A stretch of DNA of 64,000 bases from assembly GCA_028690035.1 (NCBI GenBank), contig JAQVCA010000003.1, positions 62,001 through 126,000 on the forward strand, given 5' to 3'. The DNA comes from Comamonas sp. (GTDB lineage Bacteria; Pseudomonadota; Gammaproteobacteria; Burkholderiales; Burkholderiaceae_C). This document shows, one piece after another, positions 1 through 8,806 of the stretch (positions are counted from its first letter, which is position 1; each line of letters opens with the position of its first letter). The position numbers and the translations under genes were made by a program. The notes beneath the pieces are model-generated. The model ran no database searches, was not told the DNA's origin, and saw only the letters and a list, made by a program, of their open reading frames with translations.

Positions 1-179
1 AAAGACTGCAGATATGTCTTGTGCTCTGCCAGCTTTTCGGTACCACGGTGTAGCAGGCCCACGTGAGGGTCTGCACGTTGCACCACTTCGCCATCCAACT
101 CCAGCACCAAACGCAGCACACCGTGCGCAGCCGGGTGCTGCGGACCGAAGTTCAGGGAATAGTTTTTGATTTCAGCCAT
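1..179 (-). CDS. nuoD: NADH-quinone oxidoreductase subunit D, N-terminal part (cut by window edge)
   Basis: Only the first 59 codons are present; the gene continues past the left edge. The protein begins [20 protein letters not shown] and goes on to [11 protein letters not shown] and HRGTEKLAE, the recognisable N-terminus of the 49 kDa quinone-site subunit of Complex I. The product lies in the peripheral arm and contributes to the quinone pocket. It follows nuoC by 33 bases on the same strand, continuing the nuoABCD order. The start is the ATG that opens the conserved [11 protein letters not shown] stretch. Confidence 0.95.
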   Translation of the reverse strand, partial: MAEIKNYSLNFGPQHPAAHGVLRLVLELDGEVVQRADPHVGLLHRGTEKLAEHKTYLQS

Positions 180-212
180 CGTTGTTTCAGCCCATCAACG
201 CTTGCGCGCCAA

Positions 213-821
213 TTAGTGCAGCCCTCCGTAGTTGTCTTCACGGATGATGCGAGGGGTAATTTCACGCGGCTCAATGGTGACCGGCTGGTACACCACGCGA
301 CGCTGCTGCTCGTCGTAGGCCATTTCCACATGCCCCGACAAAGGAAAATCTTTGCGGAATGGGTGACCGATAAAACCATAGTCGGTCAAGATGCGGCGCA
401 AGTCGTTGTGTCCTTCAAACACGATGCCGTACAGATCGAATGCTTCGCGCTCGAACCAGTTGGCGCCGCTCCAGATGTCTGTCACCGACGACAGAACAGG
501 AAAATCATCATCTGGACAGAACACCCGCACGCGCAGTCGCTGGTTCAGCGACAACGACAGCAGGTGCACGACGACCGCATAGCGAGGACTTTCTGTACCG
601 ACCTCTTTGTAGGCCGAGTAGTCCATCCCGCACAAATCCATTAACTGCTCAAACTGGCAGCCTGAGTGATCGCGCAGTTTTTGCATCGCTTGGTGGTAAT
701 CGGCAGCAGAAACTTCTGCGGTCACCTCACCCAAACGCACCGTCACATTGCGTGCCAGCTTTCCCAGCACCTGAGCCACTGTAGCGCACAGCTCTTCGGG
801 GGCAATTGCAATTGTTGTCAT
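213..821 (-). CDS. nuoC: NADH-quinone oxidoreductase subunit C
   Basis: 202 residues, the 30 kDa peripheral-arm subunit of Complex I, which helps hold NuoD and NuoB at the quinone end. The family signature is clear near the C-terminus: [18 protein letters not shown] followed by [10 protein letters not shown] and [12 protein letters not shown]. The reading frame is open for a further 33 codons upstream, but those overlap nuoB and are not family-like, so I chose the internal ATG giving [12 protein letters not shown]. It is a stand-alone NuoC, not a NuoCD fusion. It lies 11 bases after nuoB. Confidence 0.95.
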   Translation of the reverse strand: MTTIAIAPEELCATVAQVLGKLARNVTVRLGEVTAEVSAADYHQAMQKLRDHSGCQFEQLMDLCGMDYSAYKEVGTESPRYAVVVHLLSLSLNQRLRVRVFCPDDDFPVLSSVTDIWSGANWFEREAFDLYGIVFEGHNDLRRILTDYGFIGHPFRKDFPLSGHVEMAYDEQQRRVVYQPVTIEPREITPRIIREDNYGGLH

Positions 822-832
822 GCTCAGCCTCC

Positions 833-1312
833 TTACACACGTGCAATGGTGTTGGTACGACGAATTTTCTGCTGCAACTGAATGATGCCGTAAATCAGGG
901 CTTCCGCTGTGGGAGGACAACCCGGAACGTACACATCTACAGGAACAATGCGATCACAACCGCGAACCACGGAGTAACTGTAGTGGTAATACCCGCCACC
1001 ATTGGCACACGAACCCATGGAAATCACCCAACGAGGCTCCGACATTTGGTCGTACACCTTACGCAGTGCAGGAGCCATCTTGTTGCATAAAGTCCCTGCG
1101 ACGATCATCAGGTCAGACTGGCGCGGCGAGGCACGAAACACCTCTGCACCAAAGCGTGCTAAGTCGTAACGTGCCGAAGCGGCATGCATCATTTCCACCG
1201 CACAACAGGCCAATCCAAACGTCACCGGCCAAATAGAACCAGTCTTGGCCCAATTCACCACAGCGTCATAGCTGGTGGTAACGAAGCCCTGCTTCATCAC
1301 GCCTTCAATCAT
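833..1312 (-). CDS. nuoB: NADH-quinone oxidoreductase subunit B
   Basis: 159 residues, the PSST subunit of Complex I that carries iron-sulfur cluster N2 and passes electrons to quinone. The four expected ligand cysteines are visible: the tandem pair at residues 36-37 (LACCAVEMM), Cys102 (MGSCANGGG) and Cys132 ([11 protein letters not shown]). Length is typical. It sits between nuoA and nuoC on the minus strand with short gaps, so it is almost certainly co-transcribed with them. Confidence 0.97.
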   Translation of the reverse strand: MIEGVMKQGFVTTSYDAVVNWAKTGSIWPVTFGLACCAVEMMHAASARYDLARFGAEVFRASPRQSDLMIVAGTLCNKMAPALRKVYDQMSEPRWVISMGSCANGGGYYHYSYSVVRGCDRIVPVDVYVPGCPPTAEALIYGIIQLQQKIRRTNTIARV

Positions 1313-1344
1313 TGCGTTTCCTTATGCTTAGCAGCCTAGAAGGC

Positions 1345-1704
1345 TTATTCCCAATCCAGGGCGCCTTTTTTCCACTCGTAGGCAAAACCCACCACCAGCA
1401 CGGTCAGAAAAACCAGAACAGCCACAAAGCCAGTTACTCCGACGTCATCCAAGGCCACTGCCCAGGGAATCAGAAATGCCAATTCCAAATCAAACAGGAT
1501 GAACAAAATTGCGACCAAGTAATAACGCACATCAAATTTCATGCGCGCATCTTCGAAGGCCTCAAAACCGCATTCATAGGGAGAATTCTTCGCTTCGTCG
1601 GGGCGATTGGGGCCAAGCACATAACCCAACAGCAGCGGACCGATACCGACTGCTGCGCCAACCAACATAAAAATGAGTACGGGAAGATATTGATCGAGAT
1701 TCAT
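1345..1704 (-). CDS. nuoA: NADH-quinone oxidoreductase subunit A
   Basis: 119 residues, a small inner-membrane subunit of Complex I with three hydrophobic helices (about residues 6-30, 60-85 and 90-110). The family motif [21 protein letters not shown] follows the first helix, and FLIPWAVAL lies in the last half. It is the first gene of the nuo operon here. The leader between it and the upstream tRNA-Leu gene is only about 75 bases, so read-through from secG/tRNA is possible. The ATG start gives [12 protein letters not shown]. Confidence 0.96.
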   Translation of the reverse strand: MNLDQYLPVLIFMLVGAAVGIGPLLLGYVLGPNRPDEAKNSPYECGFEAFEDARMKFDVRYYLVAILFILFDLELAFLIPWAVALDDVGVTGFVAVLVFLTVLVVGFAYEWKKGALDWE

Positions 1705-1778
1705 GAGAGGTCGCGTTTCCCGCTTGTTGACCTGCCCTCGACCACGGCCTGATACATGGGCAGGCTGTTATTAGATGA

Positions 1779-1863
1779 TGGTGCCGTCGGCGAGAATCGA
1801 ACTCGCACAGCTTTCGCCACTACCCCCTCAAGATAGCGTGTCTACCAATTCCACCACGACGGC
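1779..1863 (-). tRNA. leuU: tRNA-Leu, anticodon GAG
   Basis: 85 bases ending in an encoded CCA. The acceptor arms are GCCGTCG and CGACGGC. The D-arm region TGGTAGACACGC is typical of leucine tRNAs. The anticodon loop reads TTGAGGG between stems CTATC and GGTAG (one G-U pair), giving anticodon GAG. There is a long variable arm, and the T-arm is GCGAGTTCGAATCTCGC. In Escherichia coli the GAG leucine tRNA gene (leuU) also lies directly after secG, and that order is kept here. Confidence 0.95.
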
Positions 1864-1950
1864 TTGAATGTGTCTCAATTTTTCTTGACTACCTGAAGTA
1901 CTGAAGACGTTTCAAATAGTTCATTAGAAAACCTGCACATTCTAGCTTGA

Positions 1951-1973
1951 AAATTGCCGCATCGCGGCAATTT
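1951..1973 (-). terminator. Hairpin after secG, possible weak terminator or processing site
   Basis: A perfect 10-base-pair stem (aaattgccgc / gcggcaattt) with a three-base loop lies 17 bases past the secG stop codon. On the minus strand only a short T run follows. It could be a weak intrinsic terminator or a hairpin protecting the secG 3' end while transcription continues into tRNA-Leu. Confidence 0.5.
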
Positions 1974-1990
1974 GACGACTCTGCAGCGCT

Positions 1991-2332
1991 TTATTTATTC
2001 GCCGGAATCAGGTCAGCACCCTCGGCAGGGGTAGCAGCGGGCGCAGCAGGAGCCACCGTTGCTTTTTCCAACACGCTACCTACACCGGAGGGACGGGCGT
2101 TACCAAGATAGGCCAAGGCCAGGGTCGCCACAAAAAACACTGTGGCCATGGCGGCGGTAGCGCGCGACAGGAAGTTGGCACTGCCGCTGGCGCCAAACAG
2201 ACTCCCCGAAGAGCCGCTACCAAAGGCCGCACCCATGTCGGCGCCCTTGCCGTGCTGCACCAGAATCAAGCCGATCATGCCCAGGGCTGCCAGCATCTGC
2301 ACCGCCAAGATGATGCCTGCAAAGCTACTCAT
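1991..2332 (-). CDS. secG: Preprotein translocase subunit SecG
   Basis: 113 residues, the small subunit of the SecYEG inner-membrane protein channel. Two hydrophobic helices are visible (about residues 5-25 and 55-75), separated by the conserved loop LVQHGKGADMGAAFGSG and GSLFGASG. After the second helix there is an Ala/Pro-rich tail. It lies 31 bases downstream of tpiA and upstream of tRNA-Leu(GAG), the usual proteobacterial arrangement. Confidence 0.95.
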   Translation of the reverse strand: MSSFAGIILAVQMLAALGMIGLILVQHGKGADMGAAFGSGSSGSLFGASGSANFLSRATAAMATVFFVATLALAYLGNARPSGVGSVLEKATVAPAAPAATPAEGADLIPANK

Positions 2333-2363
2333 GTACGTATTCCTTTATATGACTGTCACTGCA

Positions 2364-3113
2364 TCAAGCAGCGGCAGCAATGATCTGTAAAAAATCAGCG
2401 GGCTTGAGTGCGGCACCACCGATCAAGCCACCATCGATATCGGGCTGTGCCAGCAACTGCTGTGCATTGGCTGCGTTCATGCTGCCGCCATACAGCAGTG
2501 GCACCGAAGCGCACTGTGCATTGGCAGCACGCAATTGCGTACGCAGCGCAGCATGCACAGCCTGCGCCTGCTCGGGCGAAGCGGTTTTGCCCGTGCCGAT
2601 GGCCCACACCGGTTCATAGGCCACCACCAGGCGCGCTACATCGGCGCCGACCGCCGCGATCACCACAGCCAATTGGCGCTGCACCACGGCGTCGGTGGCA
2701 CCGGCTTCGCGCTCTTGCAGGGTTTCACCCACACACACGATAGGGGTCATGCCTGCTGCCAGCGCTGCTTGGGCTTTGGCGGCAACCACGGCGTCGGTTT
2801 CACCGTGGTACTGACGGCGCTCAGAGTGGCCCACCAGCACATAACGCACGCCAAAATCACCCAGCATGCCGGCAGACACTTCGCCCGTGAAAGCGCCCTG
2901 GGCGTGCTGCGAGACATCCTGCGCACCCAGCGCAATCGCTGACCCTGCCACCAGCTGCTGCACCTGTGCCAGATAGGGGGCAGGCACGGCCACCGCCACC
3001 TGGCAGGCAGGTGCACGCTCGGCCAGTCCCGCCAGGATGCCTGTCAGCAAGGCCTGATTGGCAGCCAGACTGCCGTTCATCTTCCAGTTTCCGGCTATCA
3101 ATTTTTGTAGCAT
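2364..3113 (-). CDS. tpiA: Triose-phosphate isomerase
   Basis: 249 residues, a cytoplasmic TIM-barrel enzyme that interconverts glyceraldehyde 3-phosphate and dihydroxyacetone phosphate. Catalytic residues are visible: Lys11 (GNWKMNGS), His96 (LVGHSERR) and Glu167 ([11 protein letters not shown]), plus the phosphate-binding LLYGGSMNA near the end. The ATG giving [13 protein letters not shown] was chosen because the frame upstream is not family-like. That ATG lies inside a copy of the dispersed intergenic repeat and no Shine-Dalgarno sequence is obvious in front of it. It follows pnp in the same direction. Confidence 0.95.
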   Translation of the reverse strand: MLQKLIAGNWKMNGSLAANQALLTGILAGLAERAPACQVAVAVPAPYLAQVQQLVAGSAIALGAQDVSQHAQGAFTGEVSAGMLGDFGVRYVLVGHSERRQYHGETDAVVAAKAQAALAAGMTPIVCVGETLQEREAGATDAVVQRQLAVVIAAVGADVARLVVAYEPVWAIGTGKTASPEQAQAVHAALRTQLRAANAQCASVPLLYGGSMNAANAQQLLAQPDIDGGLIGGAALKPADFLQIIAAAA

Positions 3114-3190
3114 ATAGCGCTTACTCCAAAACAAAATACCGAACAAAAGAACCGCAAACGCTTGAAAATCAAGCGCTAGCAGCTCCTTTT
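3093..3190. repeat. Dispersed intergenic inverted-repeat element, copy 1 (pnp-tpiA)
   Basis: An AT-richer stretch with the agcgct / agcagct core found in several other intergenic gaps of this window: gctatcaatttttgtagc at one side and aagcgctagcagctcc at the other. It fills the whole gap between pnp and tpiA and runs over the first codons of tpiA. Function is unknown; it may fold in the transcript. Confidence 0.65.
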
Positions 3191-3199
3191 AAAGAAGTA

Positions 3200-5431
3200 T
3201 TAAGCCTGATCGGGCGTGTCTTGCTGCTCGGCACGGGGCTCACGCGGTTCGCGGTACTCACGATTTTCACGTGGCTGGCGCGGTGCACGCTCACGGTACT
3301 CGCGGGGCTCACGCGGTTCGCGCTCAGGCATCCCTGCAGGGCGTTCGATCAACGCTTTCATCGACAGCTTGATGCGGCCTTTTTCGTCCGCTTCCAGCGC
3401 CTTGACCTTGACGATCTGGCCTTCTTGCAGGTAGTCGGTGACTTTTTCCACGCGCTCGTGGGCAATCTGGCTGATGTGCAGCAGGCCATCCTTGCCCGGC
3501 AACACATTCACCAAGGCGCCGAAGTCGAGAATCTTGACGATGGGGCCTTCATAGACCTTGCCAATTTCCACTTCCGCAGTGATTTCCTCGATGCGGCGCT
3601 TGGCTTCATCGGCTTTGGCAGCCTCGGCGGCAGCGATGGTGATGGTGCCGTCTTCCTCGATGTTGATCTGGCAACCGGTCTCGTCGGTCAGCGCACGGAT
3701 GGTGGCACCGCCCTTGCCGATCACGTCGCGGATCTTCTCGGGGTTGATCTTCATGGTGAACAGCTTGGGGGCAAAGCTGGAGATTTCAGCCTTGGCTTCG
3801 CCCATGGCTTCTTGCATCTTGCCCAGAATGTGCAGACGCGCTTCCTTGGCTTGTGCCAGCGCCACTTGCATGATCTCTTTGGTAATACCCTGGATCTTGA
3901 TGTCCATCTGCAAAGCAGTGATACCAGCGGTCGTACCGGCCACCTTGAAGTCCATGTCACCCAGGTGATCTTCGTCGCCCAGGATGTCGGTCAGCACGGC
4001 AAACTTGTTGTCTTCCTTGATCAGACCCATGGCGATACCGGCCACGTGCGCCTTCATGGGCACGCCGGCGTCCATCATCGACAGGCAGCCGCCGCACACC
4101 GAAGCCATCGAAGACGAACCGTTCGATTCCGTGATTTCCGACACCACGCGGATGGTGTAGGGGAATTCTTCCTTGCTGGGCAGGCATGCCACCAGGGCGC
4201 GCTTGGCCAGACGGCCGTGGCCGACTTCGCGGCGCTTGGTCGAGCCCATGCGGCCCACTTCGCCGGTGGCAAAGGGAGGCATGTTGTAGTGGAACAGAAA
4301 GCGGTCTTCAAACTCACCGGCCAGTGCGTCAATGCGCTGCGCGTCGCGCTCGGTGCCCAGGGTGGAGATGACCAGCGCCTGCGTTTCGCCGCGCGTGAAC
4401 AGCGCCGAGCCGTGGGTGCGCGGCAGCACGCTGCTGCGGATTTCGATGGGGCGCACGGTGCGCGTGTCGCGGCCGTCGATGCGCGGCTCGCCGGCCAGAA
4501 TCTGGCCACGCACGATGCGCGCTTCGATGTCGAACAGCATGTTGTCGACCTTCACGCCGTCAAACTCCACGCCCTGCTCGGTCAGCGCGGCCTTCACGGC
4601 GGCGTAGGCTTCGCGGCAGGCTTGCGTGCGCAGTTGCTTGTTGCGGTTTTGGTAGGCAGCGCGCAGCGGGCCTTCGGCCAGCTCGGTCACCTTGGCAATC
4701 AGGGTTTCGTCCTTGGCCTCGGGCTGCCAATCCCACACGGGCTTGCCCGCGTCGCGCACCAGTTCGTGGATGGCGTTGATGGCAATCTGGCTTTGCTCGT
4801 GACCATAGACCACGGCGCCCAGCATCACTTCTTCGGGCAGTTGCAGCGCTTCGGATTCGACCATCAGCACAGCCGCTTCGGTACCAGCCACCACCAAGTC
4901 CATCTGGCTGTTCTTGCGCGCGGTTTGGCCGGGGTTGAGCACGTACTCGCCATTGACGTAACCCACGCGGGCCGCGCCAATGGGGCCGTTAAAGGGGATG
5001 CCCGACACCGACAGCGCGGCGCTGGTGGCGATCATGGCGGCGATGTCGGCATCGACTTCGGGGTTCAGCGAAATGGTGTGGATGACCACATGCACTTCGT
5101 TGTAGAAGCCTTCGGGAAACAGCGGGCGGATCGGGCGGTCGATCAGGCGGCTGGTCAGCGTTTCCAGCTCGGAAGGCTTGGCTTCGCGCTTGAAGAAGCT
5201 GCCAGGAATCTTGCCAGCGGCGTAGGTCTTCTCGATGTAGTCCACCGTGAGGGGGAAGAAGTCTTGGCCGGGCTTGGCAGTCTTGGAAGCGACCACGGTG
5301 GCCAGCACCACGGTGTCGTCCATGTTGACCAGCACGGCGCCGCTGGCTTGGCGGGCGATTTCGCCGGTTTCCATGGTCACGGTGTGCTGACCCCATTGGA
5401 AGGTTTTGGTGACTTTGTTGAACATGGTCAT
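3200..5431 (-). CDS. pnp: Polyribonucleotide nucleotidyltransferase (PNPase)
   Basis: 743 residues, the 3'-to-5' phosphorolytic exoribonuclease of mRNA decay, a trimer that in many proteobacteria docks on RNase E. Two RNase PH-like cores are present (first about residues 10-150, second about 320-540). They are followed by a KH domain ([19 protein letters not shown]) and an S1 domain ([19 protein letters not shown]). The C-terminal 40 residues are an Arg/Glu/Pro-rich disordered tail. Of two in-frame ATGs, the one giving [11 protein letters not shown] is preceded by AGGAG at good spacing and was chosen. The leader carries a long hairpin at 5506-5571. Confidence 0.97.
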   Translation of the reverse strand: MTMFNKVTKTFQWGQHTVTMETGEIARQASGAVLVNMDDTVVLATVVASKTAKPGQDFFPLTVDYIEKTYAAGKIPGSFFKREAKPSELETLTSRLIDRPIRPLFPEGFYNEVHVVIHTISLNPEVDADIAAMIATSAALSVSGIPFNGPIGAARVGYVNGEYVLNPGQTARKNSQMDLVVAGTEAAVLMVESEALQLPEEVMLGAVVYGHEQSQIAINAIHELVRDAGKPVWDWQPEAKDETLIAKVTELAEGPLRAAYQNRNKQLRTQACREAYAAVKAALTEQGVEFDGVKVDNMLFDIEARIVRGQILAGEPRIDGRDTRTVRPIEIRSSVLPRTHGSALFTRGETQALVISTLGTERDAQRIDALAGEFEDRFLFHYNMPPFATGEVGRMGSTKRREVGHGRLAKRALVACLPSKEEFPYTIRVVSEITESNGSSSMASVCGGCLSMMDAGVPMKAHVAGIAMGLIKEDNKFAVLTDILGDEDHLGDMDFKVAGTTAGITALQMDIKIQGITKEIMQVALAQAKEARLHILGKMQEAMGEAKAEISSFAPKLFTMKINPEKIRDVIGKGGATIRALTDETGCQINIEEDGTITIAAAEAAKADEAKRRIEEITAEVEIGKVYEGPIVKILDFGALVNVLPGKDGLLHISQIAHERVEKVTDYLQEGQIVKVKALEADEKGRIKLSMKALIERPAGMPEREPREPREYRERAPRQPRENREYREPREPRAEQQDTPDQA

Positions 5432-5505
5432 GGATGTATGCTCCTGATAAATGAGCTGCTGGCGCTCTGCCTGCAACGTTTTGAGAGCCAAACAGATCGC
5501 GATGC

Positions 5506-5571
5506 CATTCCATATCAGCGCTTGCAGCTATATGTTTGCAAGCATGCTACCGGCACAGCCGATATGGAATG
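5506..5571 (-). promoter_or_regulatory. Long hairpin in the pnp leader, candidate RNase III/PNPase autoregulatory element
   Basis: Outer arms cattccatatc (5506-5516) and gatatggaatg (5561-5571) are perfectly complementary over 11 bases. Inside them gcttgca (5520-5526) and tgcaagc (5537-5543) form a second stem. The structure lies between rpsO and pnp, about 75 bases before the pnp start. In Escherichia coli a hairpin at this position is cut by RNase III and lets PNPase repress its own synthesis. The equivalence here is inferred from position and shape only. Confidence 0.55.
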
Positions 5572-5600
5572 ACACAGCTTCGCTCTGCTTTGCTTCCCGA

Positions 5601-5653
5601 GATAAAAAATAAAAAGCAAAACGCCTGCGCCGGACCAGCCTGCACAGGCGTTT
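5601..5653 (-). terminator. Intrinsic terminator after rpsO
   Basis: On the minus strand, stem arms AAACGCCTG and CAGGCGTTT (5645-5653 and 5619-5627) are followed by a T-rich run (gctttttattttttatc). It lies about 30 bases past the rpsO stop, so it probably ends part of the rpsO transcripts before pnp. Confidence 0.75.
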
Positions 5654-5683
5654 CAACTTACGAGACGAATCCCCGCACTGTGC

Positions 5684-5950
5684 TTACTTACGCAGACCCA
5701 GCTTGGCGATCAATGCAACGTAACGGTCGGCGTCTTTGGCCTTGAGGTAGTCCAGCAGCTTGCGGCGGCGGCTCACCATACGCAGCAGGCCACGGCGACC
5801 GTGGTGGTCTTTGGCGTGCTGTTTGAAGTGGGGGGTCAACTCGTTGATACGGGCCGTCAGCAGTGCCACTTGCACTTCGGGGCTACCGGTATCGTTTTCG
5901 GCGCGTTGGTTGGCTTTGACAACTTCAGCCTTCACAGAGGCAGCGATCAT
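5684..5950 (-). CDS. rpsO: 30S ribosomal protein S15
   Basis: 88 residues, the S15 protein that binds the central domain of 16S rRNA early in 30S assembly. Recognisable features are [35 protein letters not shown] and the C-terminal [22 protein letters not shown]. The start is the ATG of [11 protein letters not shown], preceded by AAGGAAACC at good spacing; the open frame upstream is not S15. The rpsO-pnp pair is widely conserved. Confidence 0.97.
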   Translation of the reverse strand: MIAASVKAEVVKANQRAENDTGSPEVQVALLTARINELTPHFKQHAKDHHGRRGLLRMVSRRRKLLDYLKAKDADRYVALIAKLGLRK

Positions 5951-6114
5951 GATGGTTTCCTTGGTATGGGTGGGCGCTCCAGCGCGCCCTAATGACTTGC
6001 GCCCGGACTGGAAAGGCCCCGGCGTGCGTTTTGCACCATGCAAAACCCGGCGATTCTAACATTGCCACGGGTTTTGCCCAAGGGCGCTCTGTGCAGCCCT
6101 GCATAGCGCGGTGC

Positions 6115-7389
6115 TCACGCGCGCTTTTGCCACGCAGCGGCAAAAAAACCGTCGGTCTGGTGCTGGTGCGGCCACAGGCGCAGGTAGAGGCGCCCATCGT
6201 CGCCGCCACTGCACAGCTGCGCCGCGTGGTCCACCTTGTGCTGCTCCAGCAGCGCAGCGGCGGGCAAGGGCTCAAAGTCGGGGTGTGCCTGGCTGAAGGC
6301 CTGGGCGATGGCCTCGTTTTCTTCGGGCAACACGCTGCAGGTGGCATACACCAAGCGGCCACCGGCTTTCACCAGCCGGGCCGCGCTGTCCAGAATGGCC
6401 GTTTGCTTGGCCGTCAGCTCGGCAATGGCCTGGGCGTTCTGGCGCCATTTCAGGTCGGGGTTGCGGCGCAGCGTGCCCAGGCCCGAGCAGGGGGCGTCCA
6501 CCAGCACGCGATTGATCTTTCCGGCCAGACGCTTGACGCGCTCATCGCGCTCATGCGCCAGGGCCGCCGGGTGTACGTTGGACAAACCCGAGCGTGCCAG
6601 ACGGGGCTTGAGCGCTTCCAGGCGGTGTGCCGACACATCGAACGCGTACAGGCGCCCGGTGTTGCGCATCTGCGCGCCAATGGCCAGGGTTTTGCCGCCT
6701 GCACCCGCGCAAAAGTCCACCACCATTTCGCTGCGTTTGGCATCGAGCAGCAAGGCCAACAATTGCGAGCCTTCATCCTGCACCTCGATCGCGCCGCGCT
6801 GAAAGACGTCCAGTTTGGTCAGGGCCGGTTTGTTCTGCGCGCGCAGCCCCCAGGGGGAGTACGGCGTGGGCTGGGTCTGAATGCCCGCCTCGGCCAACTC
6901 CTTGGCCACCGCTTCGCGCTTGGCGGTCAAGATGTTGACGCGCAAGTCCAGCGGCGCAGGTTGCAGCAAGCTGGCGGCCAGGGCGTCGAACTGTGCGCCC
7001 AGCTGCGCCTGCAGGGCCTGGGCCAGCCAGTCGGGCAGGTTGTGGCGGTGCTGGGGCAGCAGGTCGGCGTCTTGCACGGCCTCGCATTCCTCCAGCCACA
7101 ATTTTTCGGCGGGACTCAGGGCCGCGGGCAGCAGGGTGCGCGCGCCAGCAAAGGCCAAAATGGCCAGACGACGCTCGCGCGGGCCGCTGCCCGAGCGCGC
7201 CAACGCTTCCAGGCGCAGCTTGTTGCGCAGGACGGTGTACGCCGTCTCGGCCAGCGTGGCACGCTCGCGCGGCCCCAAATTGCGGTGCTGGCGAAAGAAG
7301 CGCGAAACCACGCTGTCGGCAGGATGCTGCAGCAGCATGACCTGTTGCACCAGACTGGCACAGGCATCCAAGAGGGCTTTGGGGTGCAT
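6115..7389 (-). CDS. RsmB/NOP-family RNA (cytosine-5) methyltransferase
   Basis: 424 residues. The N-terminal 130 residues are helical and NusB-like (RFFRQHRNLGPRERATLAE); the rest is a Rossmann-type methyltransferase. The SAM loop reads DFCAGAGGKTLAIGAQM, and the two cysteines of 5-methylcytosine RNA methyltransferases are in VDAPCSGLGTLRRNPDLKWR and VYATCSVLPEENE. The family methylates C5 of cytosine in rRNA. It resembles RsmB (16S C967), but families of this type have paralogues, so the target base is not certain. It is downstream of purN on the same strand and separated from it by a repeat. Confidence 0.88.
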   Translation of the reverse strand: MHPKALLDACASLVQQVMLLQHPADSVVSRFFRQHRNLGPRERATLAETAYTVLRNKLRLEALARSGSGPRERRLAILAFAGARTLLPAALSPAEKLWLEECEAVQDADLLPQHRHNLPDWLAQALQAQLGAQFDALAASLLQPAPLDLRVNILTAKREAVAKELAEAGIQTQPTPYSPWGLRAQNKPALTKLDVFQRGAIEVQDEGSQLLALLLDAKRSEMVVDFCAGAGGKTLAIGAQMRNTGRLYAFDVSAHRLEALKPRLARSGLSNVHPAALAHERDERVKRLAGKINRVLVDAPCSGLGTLRRNPDLKWRQNAQAIAELTAKQTAILDSAARLVKAGGRLVYATCSVLPEENEAIAQAFSQAHPDFEPLPAAALLEQHKVDHAAQLCSGGDDGRLYLRLWPHQHQTDGFFAAAWQKRA

Positions 7390-7394
7390 GGGGG

Positions 7395-7455
7395 TTCTTT
7401 TCTAAAATTAATGGTGTTTTTGACCTAAAACGCTTACCCAGTAAGCGCAATCAGC
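7395..7455. repeat. Partial dispersed repeat with terminator-like hairpin after purN
   Basis: The stretch contains a perfect seven-base hairpin cgcttac/gtaagcg (7431-7447) with a three-base loop, followed on the minus strand by TTTT, plus the repeat-family motif gagctg that overlaps the purN stop codon. It probably acts as a weak terminator after purN. Confidence 0.5.
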
Positions 7456-8035
7456 TCTTGTTTTTAATAAAACCGAGCACCGCTCGCGGGTAGATGATGT
7501 GCTCTTGCGTGAGCACGCGCGCGGCCAGGGTGTCGGCGGTGTCGCCGGGCAGCACGGGCACCACGGCCTGCTCAAGAATGGGGCCGACGTCCAGCTCCTG
7601 CGTCACCTGGTGCACGGTGCAACCGGCAAACTTGCACCCGGCGTCCAGCGCGCGCTGGTGCGTGTGCAGGCCCGGAAAAGCGGGCAGCAGCGAGGGGTGG
7701 ATGTTCAACAGCCGCCCGGCGTAGTGCGCCACAAAGCCCGGCGTCAGAATGCGCATGAAACCGGCCAGCACCACCAGATGGGGCTGGTGGGTGTCGATCT
7801 GCTGGGCCAGGGCCGCATCAAAATCTTCGCGGCTGGCAAAAGCTTTGTGGTCGAGCACGGCGGTAGCGATGCCGTGCTCTTGCGCAAACTGCAGGCCCTT
7901 GGCATCGGCCTTGTTGCTGATCACTGCGGCCACGCGGGCGCCGTACTGTTGGGCCCAGTCGCCCTGCTGGGCAGCGCGCACAATGGCGGCCATGTTCGAG
8001 CCACCGCCCGAGATGAGAATCACGATGTTTTTCAT
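7451..8035 (-). CDS. purN: Phosphoribosylglycinamide formyltransferase
   Basis: 194 residues. It transfers a formyl group from 10-formyltetrahydrofolate to GAR in purine synthesis. The N-terminal substrate loop is visible (MKNIVILISGGGSNMAAIV), as are the folate-site signatures LAGFMRILTPGFV, NIHPSLLPAFPGLHTHQRAL and GCTVHQVTQELDVGPIL, which include the catalytic Asn, His and Asp. The ATG of MKNIVIL was chosen; the upstream frame overlaps the divergent YceH-family gene region. Its stop lies inside a repeat. Confidence 0.96.
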   Translation of the reverse strand: MKNIVILISGGGSNMAAIVRAAQQGDWAQQYGARVAAVISNKADAKGLQFAQEHGIATAVLDHKAFASREDFDAALAQQIDTHQPHLVVLAGFMRILTPGFVAHYAGRLLNIHPSLLPAFPGLHTHQRALDAGCKFAGCTVHQVTQELDVGPILEQAVVPVLPGDTADTLAARVLTQEHIIYPRAVLGFIKNKS

Positions 8036-8079
8036 AGAGGGCGCGATTATCCCCGTCCCTTCCCCATTGCACACCCACC

Positions 8080-8757
8080 ATGCCGTTTGACCACCAAAAC
8101 ACCCCCCTAAGCCCCGAGCAGGCCCGCGTGCTGGCCACCCTGATGGAAAAGCAGCGCACCGTGCCCGACAGCTACCCGCTGACGCTGAACAGCCTGCTGT
8201 CTGGCTGCAACCAGAAAACCAGCCGCGAGCCGCTGATGCAACTGTCCGAAAGCGGTGCCCTGGCGGCGCTGGACACGCTGCGCGAGCGCTCCCTGGTGAT
8301 CGAAATCAGCGGCCAACGTGCCATGCGCTGGGAGCACAACACCGAGCGCGTGCTGGGCATCCCCAGCCAAGCGGCGGCGCTGCTGGGCCTGCTCCTGCTG
8401 CGCGGCCCGCAAACTGCCGCCGAGCTGCGCACGAATACCGAGCGCTGGCACCGCTTTGCCGACACCTCGTCCGTGGAAGCATTTTTGCAAGAGCTGCAAG
8501 AACGCAGCCCCGACAAAGGCGGCCCGCTGGTGCAGCTCTTGCCCAAAGCCCCTGGCGCCCGTGAAGCGCGCTGGGCCCAGCTGCTGTGTGGCGCACCCGA
8601 CGTCAGCCCCATCGTCCCCAGCCCAGCCCCAACCCACCACGCTGACCACGAGCAGCGCATCGCAGCGCTGGAGGCACGGGTGGCACAGTTGGAAGCCATG
8701 GCGGCGCAGTGGCACACCCCCTCCACCCAATTGACCGGCGAGCAACCAGCATCCTGA
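8080..8757 (+). CDS. YceH family protein (DUF480)
   Basis: 225 residues. It matches the YceH/DUF480 family of two winged-helix domains: [40 protein letters not shown] in the first and [24 protein letters not shown] in the second. The last 40 residues are a predicted coiled coil ([20 protein letters not shown]). Molecular function is not established; the fold suggests DNA or RNA contact. It is divergent from purN with about 45 bases between the two starts. Confidence 0.85.
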   Translation: MPFDHQNTPLSPEQARVLATLMEKQRTVPDSYPLTLNSLLSGCNQKTSREPLMQLSESGALAALDTLRERSLVIEISGQRAMRWEHNTERVLGIPSQAAALLGLLLLRGPQTAAELRTNTERWHRFADTSSVEAFLQELQERSPDKGGPLVQLLPKAPGAREARWAQLLCGAPDVSPIVPSPAPTHHADHEQRIAALEARVAQLEAMAAQWHTPSTQLTGEQPAS

Positions 8758-8806
8758 CGATGCAGTGCGCACCCTATACTTCGCGGTTTTTTAACGGCGT
8801 CCTGGC

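Noticed and set aside
2966-5572. Long plus-strand open frame (868 codons) opposite pnp
   Set aside because: It is a shadow of the high-GC pnp gene: composition is His/Gly/Leu-rich with no family pattern, while pnp on the other strand is unmistakable.
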